Shown: positions 33,263 to 44,636, counted from the stretch's first letter. The stretch: 64,000 nucleotides of DNA from Sorex araneus (GCF_027595985.1 NC_073307.1:10188432-10252431); one strand, 5' to 3'. A program made the numbers and translations. Notes: generated by a model not told the origin, from the letters alone.

Positions 33263-33739
33263 TGGGAATCTGGCACAATCTGAGTCTCCTGAATGGATCG
33301 CAGGATCCATAAAACGTGAATACTGTAAGGCAAGTGAGTTTATTGTAGAAATAGGATTATACAGGTAGAGTTTTCTTTCTGTTTCTGTGTTGCATTTTAT
33401 CTAATTTTATTTCCCAACCCTCTTCCTTCCCTCTGTTGTTGTGTTGTTGTGATTGTTGTGATGATCAGGGCTTTCAGACATGCCGGAGCTTGTGTGATGT
33501 GCACACACACATGTTCCCTGAGGTCCTTGTTTCTGCCCGAAGTGCTGAGCTGTCATTCAGCTGTGGTCCAGCTGCAAACTCAGGGGTGACGGGAAGAGTG
33601 AGCAGCAGTCACAGGGCACACCTGGCAGCACAGCCAAGATCACATCAGCCCGTACAGGGACAGGGGAAGCCAACTTCTCACAGGACACACACTGGCCAGG
33701 CGGGCATTCCCGCAGCCGCTGGGGCTTCTCCGGGGCCCA
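33263..33739. other. unassigned, GC-richer, with (TTG)n
   Basis: A TTG-rich run lies at 33434-33462. The region 33480-33740 has raised GC with several CpGs (CGCAGCCGCTGG) but no recognised repeat or exon. Confidence 0.4.
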
Positions 33740-33990
33740 GATCACTGTCACTGTCATCCTGTTGTTCATCAATTTGCTCGAGCAGGCACCAGTAATGTCT
33801 CCATTGTGAGACTTGTTGTTCCTGTTTTTGGCATATTGAATACGCCACAAGGAGCTTGCCAGGCTCTGCCGTGCAGGCTGGATACTCTCGGCAGCTTGTC
33901 AGCCCCTCTAAGAGGGACAGAGGAATCAAACCTGGGTCGGCCTCATGCAAGGCAAACGCCCTACCCGCTGTGCTATCGCTCCACTCCTGG
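33740..33990 (-). mobile_element. SINE-R copy, full length
   Basis: Plus strand: ATCACTGTCACTGTCATCC (tail), GCTCGAGCAGGCACCAGTAA, GGCATATTGAATACGCC, GAATCAAACCTGGGTCGGCC (B box), GCAAGGCAAACGCCCTACCC and GCTATCGCTCCA (head). Flanks share CCCAGAT. Young-looking. Confidence 0.93.
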
Positions 33991-34127
33991 CCCCAGATAG
34001 CACAAAATATTGCTTATAGATTGCACACTTGCTTCTTGAGTGCATCAATTCTCTGAGAATTAATGTAACAAAAATGGGAAGGCTCTCAAGGAGAAATTAT
34101 TAATTTTTCTTTATTATTATTACTGAA

Positions 34128-34268
34128 TTGGGCCAGAAAGATCAACAGGCTGAGAGGCTTGCGTGCTCTCTGGGTTAGCTGCATGGCGTGGCCTCTGAGC
34201 TCTGCAGAGGGTGACCCCCGAGCATAGAGCTGAAATGTGTGCCAACCAGCACTGCAGTTGCTATGCCC
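34128..34268 (+). mobile_element. SINE-A copy, old
   Basis: Head GGGCCAGAAAGATCAACAGG, GAGGCTTGCGTGCTCTC, and tail words GGGTGACCCCCGAGCATAGA. B box lost. Confidence 0.65.
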
Positions 34269-34508
34269 AACCTAAATAAGTGGCAGATATGAAAATATAA
34301 ATGATAATATAATATTATTTTACCGTTATCGTCTTCTCATACTGATGTCAATTTTATAACATTACATAACTTTTATAATTAGGAAGCATGAAAGCAGATG
34401 TAAATAGTAATGTAAGACTAGTTAATAATATAAGAATAGTTAGCAATGTAATAAAAGAGAAATGTAAGACATTAAGCAAGTAAGTTTTTTGTAAAGATTC
34501 TATAATAT

Positions 34509-34685
34509 ATTTTTTCTTTTTTTTGGGTCACACCTGGTGATGCACAGTGGTTACTCCTGGCTCTGCACTCAGAAATTACCCCTGGCAGTGCTCAAGGGAC
34601 CATGTGGGATGCTGGAAATCGAACTCCGGTTGGCCGCGTGCAAGGCAAACGCCCTCCCCACTGTGCTATTGCTCCAGCCCCAAGG
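34509..34685 (-). mobile_element. SINE-A copy, full length, with target duplication
   Basis: Good reference copy for the class: T-rich end (A tail), GGGTCACACCTGG, CTCCTGGCTCTGCACTCAG, AATTACCCCTGGCAGTGCTC, GGATGCTGGAAATCGAACTC (B box), GCGTGCAAGGCAAACGCCCT and TTGCTCCAGCCCC. Perfect 11-bp duplication TTCTATAATAT at 34498-34508 and 34686-34696. Confidence 0.94.
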
Positions 34686-34848
34686 TTCTATAATATTACA
34701 ATAGAGTTCTCAGTAGGTCTTTATAAACTCTATATAATTTTAAGACTTCCTTATTTCTATTTTGGATTTGGTGGCCATTCTCAGTGATGCTTAATTAATG
34801 AGATACTTATTTATAAGTATCTGGATATTTATGATATATTATTAATAG

Positions 34849-35470
34849 ACGCTATCTTGCCCCTGCACCTGACTGTGTTCACCAGGGCCCCCTGGAGTTT
34901 CCCTTCCTGCCCCGAGCAGAGCCCCCGGCAGCTGAAGACCTCTGGAACCAGCCACAGCCATGCTCGAAGCCCCTCTACACATGCTCGGTTGAGCCTCATG
35001 CATGAAGGAACCAGCAGAGGAACTTAGGTGTGCGGGATCCGGGGCTGAGATCTCCAAGCCTCCTCAAATTGGGACTGGGCCTCCTCCACCCAGAGCCCCC
35101 ATTTTCCAGTAGCTTGGCAGCCACACCCACAAACACCTCCTCCCCCCACACACACCATGTAATCCCATCAATGTTCAAGGTCCAGAGACTGAAAAACAAT
35201 GCTCCTGGAGGTCTCCCTCTCAGAGAACCTGGCAAAGTGTGGAGAGCATCCTGCCCACACAGCAGAGCCTAGTGAGCTCCCCGGGGCGTATTTGATATGC
35301 TAAATACAGTCACAAAAAACGATGGGTCTCATTCCACTTACCCTGAAAGAGCCTTCAATGCGGCACTGCTGGGAAGAATGAGTAAAGAGAGGCTGCAAAA
35401 ATCTCAGGGCTAGGATGAATGGAGACCCACTGAGCAAATCGATGATTGATGGGATTACAGTGATACAGTG
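34849..35470 (+). mobile_element. long-R retroposon, reference copy
   Basis: A 622-bp unit with a perfect 11-bp target duplication ATTATTAATAG (34838-34848 and 35471-35481). Order: 5' unique part of about 340 bp (CTGCCCCGAGCAGAGCCCCC, AGCCACAGCCATGCTCGAAG, GAGATCTCCAAGCC, CATTTTCCAGTAGCTTGGCA, ATGTAATCCCATCAATG); the module shared with SINE-R (CTCAGAGAACCTGGC to TATTTGATATGC); about 85 bp absent from SINE-R (TACCCTGAAAGAGCC, GGGAAGAATGAGTAAAGAG); and the shared 3' block with tail ACAGTGATACAGTG. No tRNA-like A or B box, no poly(A) and no long frame. It must rely on another element's enzymes. Confidence 0.88.
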
Positions 35471-35481
35471 ATTATTAATAG

Positions 35482-35965
35482 GGATATATCAAATATTAAT
35501 TAGATTGTAAATAAAATCATATATATTTTTAAAAATGTTTTATTGTGAATCAGTTACAGACTAAAATCACATAATTTAACCAAGATAAACAAATTTTATG
35601 TGAAAACAAAATTTTAGTATGGTATAAAATGACATAAAATGTCTCAAAATTTAAAATATCTGATTAGACAACTAGATTTATAGAACTTGTACTGAATTCA
35701 GAAGATAATTTATATTATGTGTAAACCTAAGTAAATGAGCACAGGAAATAATTGAATTAAATATAACTTACAAGCACAATAGATGCGGTGTTATGATATA
35801 TTACTAAAAAGAGATATAGAAGCATCAATATGATTTTTTTAATTCATTTTTTATCTAAATGTCATGGTCAGACTGGTCTTGATTGAATACCAAAAGAAAA
35901 ATTCTCCTAAAAAGAGATCTAATTCCTATGACATTTTGCAAAATTGAGAAAAGTTGGATTTAGAT
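35482..35965. other. unassigned
   Basis: AT-rich; nothing recognised. Confidence 0.45.
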
Positions 35966-35978
35966 AAGAAAATAACTG

Positions 35979-36217
35979 ATCAAATTGGAATGCCCTGCCA
36001 CAGAGGCGGGGTGGGGTGGGGGGGATGGGATTGGGGGGTGGGAGGGATACTGGGTTCATTGGTGGTGGAGAATGGACACTGGTGGAGAGATGGGCTTTCA
36101 AACATTGCATGAGGGAAAAACAAGCACAAAAATGTGTGAATCTGTAACTGTTAACTGTACCCTCACTGTGACTCACTAATAAAAAATAAGGAAAAAAAGG
36201 GAAAATAAAGGAAAATA
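35979..36217 (+). mobile_element. L1 3'-UTR end with G-rich tract
   Basis: Perfect 13-bp target duplication AAGAAAATAACTG (35966-35978 and 36218-36230). The body has a G-rich tract (36008-36046), GGAGAATGGACACTGGTGGA, and an A-rich tail starting ACTCACTAATAAAAAATAAG. Only the last 240 bp of an L1 inserted. Confidence 0.85.
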
Positions 36218-36230
36218 AAGAAAATAACTG

Positions 36231-36759
36231 GTCCAGTAGTTACCAAGACTGCTCCTTAACAAAATGGCTTTCTTGCAAATTGTGACTCTGAACCTCACAC
36301 TCAAGTTTTGTATTCCTTCATATTTTCTGAAGACAGATAATTTTTCAGAAATAGAGTATTTTTAAGCTACCTAGGGACTGAGAAATAAACCTCATCTCCC
36401 ACTTTGCCTCAGGAGATTTGGAGAGAGTGAGTACAAAGAAATCTAAAATTTAAGTATCCTGACTTCAAAAATGAATAAAAACATAGGTCAGTAGCTTGTA
36501 TAAAGTAGAGGTCACCAGGCATATATATTTAAAGACCTATACATAAATTTTAAGAAAAGAAAATGATTGAAGGTCATGTGTGATTGGAAATCATCTAGAT
36601 AAAAAAGTAATGTGAGAAAGTAAAATAAGTTCTAAAGTTTACTTCATTTCAGTCATTGTGTCTATGAACATGCCTTGCCTCAATACGCATTAAGTCCAAC
36701 CTTTTGTTTTGATAATAGGAAGCATTCTCTCTCTTCTATAGGACAGAGAAGTGAAGTGT
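36231..36759. other. unassigned
   Basis: Nothing recognised. Confidence 0.45.
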
Positions 36760-36760
36760 A

Positions 36761-36791
<31 letters not shown>

Positions 36792-36797
36792 TATATG
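36760..36797. repeat. (TA)n microsatellite
   Basis: About 38 bp of TA with one CA interruption. Confidence 0.95.
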
Positions 36798-36917
36798 CAC
36801 ACAAACTGATTTTAATGATCTCTCAACAGCAAGAAATTCGAGCGCAAGGACATTGAAAGAAGACAGTAACATTAGAGTTACTGGCAGTGACGATGTTTAT
36901 TAAAATCACAGTGTCTA

Positions 36918-37070
36918 CAGTGTCTTGTTTTTGGACCACACCTGGTTCTAAGGGTTTACTCCTGGTTCTGTATTCAGTGATCACTTCTGGAGGTGATCAA
37001 GAACCATATGTGGTACCAAAGATTGAACCAGTCAACTGCATGCAAGGTACATGCCTTAATTTCTCTACTC
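36918..37070 (-). mobile_element. SINE-A copy, old
   Basis: GGACCACACCTGGTTCTAAG, TACTCCTGGTTCTGTATTCA, AAGATTGAACCAGTCAACTG and ATGCAAGGTACATGCC. Confidence 0.8.
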
Positions 37071-38865
37071 TAAATCCAGTTCATGAATGATAATTTTAAA
37101 TTAGTATACGAGACCTATTCTTTCAGCAATTGACATTAGTAAAAAAATTGGCTTTTCATTAAAAAGGTTCATATGTTTTTATTTTCTTTGCTGTATACTG
37201 TTCCTTATTCTGAGCAAAATATATACAAGCATGCATATACACAAAAATACAGAAATTCACATTTACACTTATTATTCTCTATTTTTTTATTTTTTAAGCA
37301 TATAATGTCTTTGTCTTTAGGAGACAATTGAAATTTGTATGTAATCTTCTGCCTTAATATGGAAAAAATATCCAATCCTAAAGAGTTTCCTGTTCATTTT
37401 TTGGTTGATTATCAGAAAATAGTTTATACATGATTTTATTGAGTTGAACTAGAAAAAAAATGCTGCTCAACATTGATATCTCAATGTTGTCTGTTTATCA
37501 AAAGTGAGAAAAAATAATTCATCTAATCAATCAGGGGTCAGTATCTGCATTGATTTTTTTCCACTAATGAGCTCATATCTAGTATGGCAGATGAAACTGG
37601 GTTTACTATTTGAAAAGTCCTATCATGCACTGTCATTCTCAGAAAACTATCAGGCTTGCTTTTCGTAAACACAGGGATTGAAGGGGTATCTGATTGGAAC
37701 AGACATCTCTGAATTTGTAATGGTTTTCTGGTAGAACCAAGCTTTGCAACTTCCTCAAATATGTTGTATTGCTATTGATTGGTTACTTTGTTGGGTTAAA
37801 TGTCACAGTATCTGCCACTGGACAATTCCTATCACCAATAGTTTCTCCTTCATGACCTAGAAACCTACTGTGAGGACTTTTTTTTCACTTTTGAGCTATG
37901 GATTCTTATTAAATTTGCAATAAATTGGAATATAATGTTGGTTATATGTATAATTTTTCTCCACAGGCAAAGGACATTTTGTGAAATGAATTAATTTGAT
38001 CAAGATTCTCTATATCTCCCTGCCTTTTCTAAAATATTGAATGATGGGTAACATGGGCATACATACAGTCAGTTATGAAAGGTTGCATTATACATACAGT
38101 TTCTTAGTTAAGGAAATATGCTTCTAAGCAACTGAAACATCAGAAAAATTAAGATTATATGAATAAAGGAGAGGGAGGATTTGAAAACTTAATGAACATA
38201 TATAGAATTAGCTTTCACAAGTTCTTCCTATCTTGCTAATCTGAAAAGTACTGAAGAGGAACAAGATAATTTGAGGAATAAGACAATGATGGGATAAAAG
38301 ATTCTACACCTTGACCCTACCTGCTTGATTTTCAGAAGAGAGAGGAGATCCAAAGGGCAGAATAATAAGGCATTTTCAACAAAATCCATTTAAGTTTGAC
38401 AGAAGATAATGCTTTAGATATGCTACTATTTATGAGTTATGTAAGGGAAGGAAACAAATGGCCAGGTATTATAATTTAATGATATTGGAAAGAGTAACAA
38501 ACATTTCCTCTGGTCTAGCCAGGTCAAAGAAAATCAAGTGCTGCTGAGTATGAATCTATTTGATAAAGCCCAAGAATACTTTTCTATAGAAATAATAAAT
38601 AGTCCATCGTTGTGACTGAGAATGGGGTGAGTGAATGGAATTGCCCTTGAATGCAAGTAGCTTCAAGAAAGTCCTCCAGAATCTAATGTGAAACATTTTT
38701 ATCAAATGTATGATTACAATTTTTAAATAGTAAAACCAGTTTCCATTTTTTATGAAAACAGTTATTTAAATTGGTTATGTCTCATTGTTTATTATTTTAT
38801 ATTCTCCAAAACAAAATGTAAGTGTCCTTACATCCTAAACAACACTTTGGATGGTCAGGGTTTTC
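37071..38865. other. unassigned 1.8 kb
   Basis: AT-rich; no repeat or exon recognised. Confidence 0.45.
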
Positions 38866-39047
38866 TTGTTCTGTTTTGTTTTGTTTTTTAATTGTTTTAG
38901 GTTTTGGGCCATAAACTGTGGTGCTCAGAATCAGGATTTATTCCTGGCTCGACACTCAGGGATCACTCCAGAGGAGTGCAGGGAATCAAACTCAGGTTGG
39001 ATACATGCAAGGCAAAAGCCCTGCTCACTGTGCTATCTCCCTGGCCT
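38866..39047 (-). mobile_element. SINE-A copy
   Basis: A-tail as TGTTCTGTTTTGTTTTGTTT, then TTGGGCCATAAACTGTGGTG, TTATTCCTGGCTCGACACTC, GGGAATCAAACTCAGGTTGG and GCAAGGCAAAAGCCCTGC. Confidence 0.85.
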
Positions 39048-39718
39048 GATGATCACTCAATCATTAGCATACATTTTAATGGCTGCATGTTCATTTCATA
39101 TTGAGCACTTTATTTACATCTCCCTACTGATGAATATTCGCATGATATTTTTATTTACCACCCCTGTGGCATTCCTTCTTTTCCTTCTTTGGTAAAGCAC
39201 CTGTTTTTAATCATCTGGGCTATGCTTTACCTTATTTCTGAGTTTTATAGTTCATAATTATAAATACAGTGCTTGATCAAATGTTTATTATGTAATAATT
39301 TATTTCACTTGGTTTATCCAAAAAGCAGCAGATTTTTATAAGACTGATTTCTCAAGTAACAATTTGTTATTTTATTGGATTGATATTTGGGAATTATGTA
39401 TAAGAATTGCTTAATTAAGTCAATCCTCCACCTTACGTAATTTTTATTTTCTAAACAAGTTTCATGGTTTTAGATTTTGTTTGGTACAAAGTTGATTCTT
39501 TGTATGACGTTGTTGAGAGATTTCCCACATATTATCCAAGGCCCATTCGGTGAGTTTAAAGAGAGTTGTGTACTCATCTGATTTTTATATAAAATGTTGA
39601 AGGGAAATGGATATTAATAAAAGCCCCATAGAGATATTCAAAAGTAGCAAAATAGTAAATATAATGATATGTTCTTCTCCTTCTCCCCAGATGAGATTTA
39701 CTTATATTACAGAGTATA
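39048..39718. other. unassigned
   Basis: AT-rich; nothing recognised. Confidence 0.45.
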
Positions 39719-39861
39719 AATTCTCTCTCTCTTCTCTCGCTCTCTATCTCTCTTACTCTCACTTCTATTGCAAAGCAACACTCCACCCCGGTTCATGCTC
39801 GTGTGTGCGTGTGCGTGCACGCGCGCACACGCACACACACTCACACACACACACACACATA
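39719..39861. repeat. (CT)n cluster and alternating GT/CG/CA tract
   Basis: CT-rich run at 39721-39764. From 39801 to 39861 purines and pyrimidines alternate: GT repeats pass through GCGTGCACGCGCGC into CA repeats, making the block nearly self-complementary. Confidence 0.9.
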
Positions 39862-40462
39862 TGAGCACAACAACATCTGGAGAATCCCACACTTCCCTAA
39901 TACAGAAATTTTCCAGAGATTTCTATTATTGTTTTCATCTTAATTCCATGGTGTTTGGAAAGCATTGTTTTGACTTGAATTTCTCAAACATTGAAGTTTA
40001 TTTACTGGATCACAATAGGTCTCCCTTGATAAATATTTAATACTCATTTAAATATATATATATATACATTTTTTATTTGGGAGTGCATTTGACACGCTTG
40101 CATTAACTAAAGTTTTGTGAGTACTGTTATTCTTCTATATTTTACTATGTGTTATTGTTATCTATTATATTTATTATATCTGTTATTCTCAATAAATAGG
40201 GGAAAATTTTTCAAATATATTTGACAAAAATAGTTCATTTATCCCTTTCTCTTGCACTCCCATAATATTCTGCTTCTTATATTACTTAACTCATCATATA
40301 CATAAACATTTATTACTATTTGAAATTATCTCATAACTGACATCTCTGTTATTATGAAATAATATAACATATCTTTGGTAATAATATTCTTTCTTAAATA
40401 TAGTTTGTCTCATAGCAGTATGGCAATAGAGTATAACATATCAGTATACCAATCCTGCTTCT
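39862..40462. other. unassigned
   Basis: AT-rich with a short TA run at 40053-40065. Confidence 0.45.
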
Positions 40463-40608
40463 TATTTTATTTTCTAGTTTGGGGGCCACACCCAGCAATG
40501 CTCAGGGTTCATTCCTGGCTCAGCACTCAAGAATTACTCACAAATTGAATTGGAATAAGTCATATGCAAAGCAAGTGCCTTATCTAATGTACTATGACTC
40601 CAGCGCCT
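40463..40608 (-). mobile_element. SINE-A copy, old
   Basis: GGGGGCCACACCCAGCAATG, CTCAGGGTTCATTCCTGGCT, CAGCACTCAAGAATTACTC and GCAAAGCAAGTGCCTTATC. The B box is gone. Confidence 0.78.
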
Positions 40609-40631
40609 CTTGCTTCTTTTTTGATTAGTGT

Positions 40632-40744
40632 TAGCTATCCGTGGCGTATTTGATATGCCAAAGACAGTAACAACAAGTCTCACAATGGGGACATTACTGG
40701 TGCCTGCTCCAGCAAATCGATGAACAACGGGATGACAGTGCAGT
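40632..40744 (+). mobile_element. SINE-R, 5'-truncated
   Basis: Only the 3' half: CTATCCGTGGCGTATTTGAT, ATGCCAAAGACAGTAACAAC, the 3' block and GATGACAGTGCAGTG. A 6-bp GTTAGC flanks both ends (before CTATCC-type start and at 40749). Confidence 0.88.
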
Positions 40745-41087
40745 GAAGTTAGCATCCTATGTATTTTTTCATCCCAACATGTAACTGGATTGGTTCAAAA
40801 TCCAGTTTGTGTTTTTCAGTGCTTTTTAGATGGTATTTTTACCAGTGTCATTTGCGTCACTCGGGACTCTTTTATCACCTCTAGAATTGCCTCTCGTATT
40901 TTTCTCTCCTATGTTTTCTTTTAAATGTTTCTAGCCACTTAAGTTTTAAATTTTTGCAGCCATTACTACTTCTTAAATATTTTGTTTGCTTCCCTGTTGT
41001 CCACCAGCATATCTGTTTGATATTAGATATTGTTCCACACTGAGTGAAAATTTGTTATTTTTAAGCTTTTAAAAAATCCTGCCCAAG

Positions 41088-41202
41088 GCTTGAGACAGTA
41101 TAACAGATACTAAGCTCAGTACTCTGAGCACTGGGCTCTGAGTAAGCCCTGAGCGTTGCTGGGTGTAGCAACAAAACAAAAAACAAAATAAAACAAAAAA
41201 TG
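41088..41202 (+). mobile_element. SINE-A fragment, old
   Basis: AGGCTTGAGACAGTATAACA, then GAGTAAGCCCTGAGCGTTGC, TGGGTGTAGC and an A-rich tail of ACAAAAAACAAAATAAAAC type. Internal part deleted. Confidence 0.6.
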
Positions 41203-41334
41203 TCTTCTTTTCACAATAGAAATATATAAATTATCTTTAGTTTAAATTACCTTTTTTTCCCTAGCTAGCTAATAGTCAACTATTAATCTTATCCATTAGA
41301 TTTTTCTTTTCATACTCTGAATATTTTTTTTTTA

Positions 41335-41499
41335 ATGGGAAATCTGGGTTCAGCCATATAATGCAGTGAGAGGGAACTCTTTCTGGCTGTCATCAGAAGT
41401 AACCCCAGCAGTGCTCAGCTGACCTTCTGTGGTTCCAGGATTTCAACTGGTGCTGGCCAGTAAGCAGTTTACCTCTTGTACTATTTCTCTGGTGCTACA
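41335..41499 (-). mobile_element. SINE-A copy, diverged (first of three in a row)
   Basis: AGTAACCCCAGCAGTGCTCA, TTCCAGGATTTCAACTGGTG and TACTATTTCTCTGGTGC give tail, B box and head in reverse. Confidence 0.6.
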
Positions 41500-41504
41500 C
41501 ATTT

Positions 41505-41690
41505 TTTGGTTTTTGGTCTGTTTTTGTTTGGGGGCCACATCTCACTGTGCAGAGGGCTTATCCTGGTTCTGTGGTCTGCCATCACTCCTGTGGAATCTGT
41601 GGACCATACGGGGTGCAGAGGATTGAAATCAGATCACCTACGTGCAAGGCAAGAGCCTTACCTTTGGTCTATATCTGTGGTCCCTAGCCC
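41505..41690 (-). mobile_element. SINE-A copy (second of three)
   Basis: T-rich end, GGGGGCCACATCTCACTGTG, CAGAGGATTGAAATCAGATC and GTGCAAGGCAAGAGCCTTAC. Confidence 0.75.
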
Positions 41691-41697
41691 TGCTTGA

Positions 41698-41875
41698 TTT
41701 TTTTTTTTTCTGTTTGGGTCACCCCCGGTGAGACTCAGGAGTTACTCCTCGCTCTGCACTCAGGAAACACTCCTGGCAGTGCTCGGGAGACCATATGGAA
41801 TACTGGGAATCAAATCTGGGTTGGTAGCGTGCAAGGCAAATGCCTTACCTGCTCTGCTATCGCTCTAGTCCCTGC
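41698..41875 (-). mobile_element. SINE-A copy, best preserved (third of three)
   Basis: T run (A tail), GGGTCACCCCCGGTGAGACT, TACTCCTCGCTCTGCACTCA, GGAATCAAATCTGGGTTGG, GCGTGCAAGGCAAATGCCTT and CTATCGCTCTAG. Confidence 0.88.
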
Positions 41876-42216
41876 ATAATATTTTTAAAAAGGGTTTTTC
41901 TTCCCTACTGCTGTAACATTGACCTGTAAATTCAATGTAAACACAGTTAATACCTTACTTCTTAATTCCAATTTACTTCCCAACTCAGGACCAGTTTGTG
42001 ATCTTGACTGTATTCAATATTTCTTCTTATGTCTACTATTTCCTTGTTTGACTTTTTTCTCCATGTAAACTAGGTATTGTGAAAGCTGGTTTTTAGAAAT
42101 TCTTGTCCTGTTAATTTTTCTGTATATTGATGATTTTTTTTTTGTTGATTTAATATTGACCCTGACTGGACTCCAGCTCCAAGTATTGTATTGTCCAGGT
42201 TGAGTTTCAACTTTTC
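41876..42216. other. unassigned
   Basis: Nothing recognised. Confidence 0.4.
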
Positions 42217-42267
42217 TTCTCTCTCTCTCTCTCTCTCTCTCACTCTCTCTCTCTCTCTCTCTCTCCC
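42217..42267. repeat. (TC)n microsatellite
   Basis: About 50 bp of TC with one CA interruption. Confidence 0.95.
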
Positions 42268-44636
42268 ATTTATATGCCAGAGTTGGTTCCAGTCAGTTTC
42301 TGCTTTTTTTCTTGACTGAAATTGAGCCCTTATTGTCCAGCATCTCTGGAATAGCTTAATTTTAAATTGCTGCCCACCGCAATATGGCCCTTTGCTGGAG
42401 TTCTGTTTACAAAGTCAGCTATGACTTCATGTGAAAAGCTACAGAAATGCAAACATTTCAATGCACAGTTCCCTTCTTTCACATATCTTCTGATTTCTCA
42501 TCTTGGCTGCATTTACTTGTTCTCCAGAGCTTTCAGATTTGGGGAATTTCCCCCCCACCCCCCAGGATTTCCAGTTAGTAATTGGTATTTGGAAGCGGAA
42601 CCCATTGTCAAGCTTTTTTATTATAAGAAACAAATCCTTATGGTGCTTTTTGTCTCTGCTAAGATCTAAGAAAAGAAATCCTCCATGATTTCAACCTAAA
42701 CAGTGTTGTGTAAACAAACACACAATTAAAATATCGCTGAACTAATGTGATTATAATTAATGGAGCACACCTGCACAGGGCTTACCTAAATCAATCTAAA
42801 TTAAATATTCTGGTGCTTACATTTAACATTAATATTAAATCAAAACTTTAACGAAGTAATATATTTTATTTTGTTTGCAGAGCAAGAATCATTCGTTTGA
42901 GTTTGGAAGTCCCAGAGTAGTTATTGGTGCTGTGATGAACACATTTGGGCCTCACATGTGCACTGAGTTTGATTTCATTTCATAGATAATTTGAAGTACT
43001 TAGGAGCTATTAAGAAAAATTGTTATCATTTATGGATATATAAGAAGATGACTTCTTTATGTTTAACATCTCCCTAGAAGAGGGAAATCGGGTAGAAGAA
43101 TGATAGGGAAAAAAGTGGTTATACCCATAGAGCTTGGACTGTGTCAGGGAAATGCACAATAAATCTGTGATTTATATCTATTATTATCCTCAAACAATAT
43201 TTCCTGATATAAAACAAACAAGAAAATCCCTCACTTAATGGTGACCTATTTTTACCACTTCTTCTATTCCTCCGTTACTAAGCAACCAAAAGTGCCTAAG
43301 AAAAAAGATTTGTAACACTTTTACATACATCATACACAGTAATATGCCCCAAACCTGCTCTATATATCGAATAAAAAATAATGTTTTTATGTTTGTGTTT
43401 TCTGGGATTTATAGGATTGTCACAACATCATATACAGAAGTTTTCTATCACAATATATTTTCTATTTTATAGACAGATCTACCTGGGGAGGAATTTGTTC
43501 ATGTAGGAACTAGACAATTCAATATTTTGAAAATATTTTAGGATAGAACTTGCATTTTTATTGTGACAATTTAAATTGCTTGTTGTCTCTTTGGCATCGA
43601 AGAGTGAGAATAGCCACAGTCCAAATCCTGCTGCTATCTTTGAATACCTCCCAACTCTGCCTGTTCCTGATTTATAGACTCCACTCAGTTCATCCTCTTC
43701 TCAATATTGCCTTTTCTCCTCAAAAACAAAGCAAAAACAAAACACCTACAATATTTTTCCAGCATTCAGAGTTTTAATGCCTAAAGGATTAATAAACTCC
43801 AGAGCTTAGCATTAAATCTTGTTACTCCAGAGTAGAACCTAGACCCTTTCAGTACCCTAAATTGTAGCAATAATCTTAACAGGTGATTAAATATGCATAT
43901 TCAGATTTATGTGATCACCTATCTTTTAGGCATCCCCTAATTTTCAGGATTTCACTGCATTCCTAAACCTAATTCAATCTGATTTTCTGAGATTGAAATA
44001 TTTAAAATAGACCAGGGGGTAGGTGGGAGGGAGATAGCCTTGCTGCTTTTACCTCCAAGACACACTTGCCATTAAAGTACTCTTACTATATAGGTATGAC
44101 CCACAATTAACTTTGTATTGTAATGGTGGGTAAAAGTTGAGTGTTTCAAAAATTTATGCAAATTCCTTGAGCTTTGGGTTTCCTTCCTCTGGCTTCTAAT
44201 ATCTCAAAGGTTGTCCTTACATAACCTCACAGTATAGGACAAAGGCTGCACTATGGTGAAAGGCTTCTACAGAGTCAACGGTCTATTGCAAAGCAACTCT
44301 AGTCCTCTTCATGGAACTGACTTGATATGAATGATCCAAGTCTGATTTTCTACTTTATAGAAACTTTAAAAAGCCCACTTTCTTTCATCACTTCATCGGT
44401 TATTTCACAATTCCTAGAGAAGCATTTCTCAGGCAGAGGCCTTCTGTGCCAAGGAGGAAAGATTAAAATTACATACATGGTGCAGCACAAAATCACCTGG
44501 CACAAGACTAGGGGTCATCGGGGAAAGTGCAAAGTGAAGAAAGCAGAGGTGACCAAGAGTATAGTTGAAAAGGGTGGGAAGAAATTCCCTAGAACTCTCC
44601 CTATTGTCAGACTTAAAAGAGGATCGCATTCTTTGA
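42268..44636. other. unassigned 2.4 kb
   Basis: No repeat or exon recognised. A 104-codon plus-strand frame (44327-44641) is the longest; its basic second half resembles no protein I know and it stops at the LTR edge. Confidence 0.4.
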
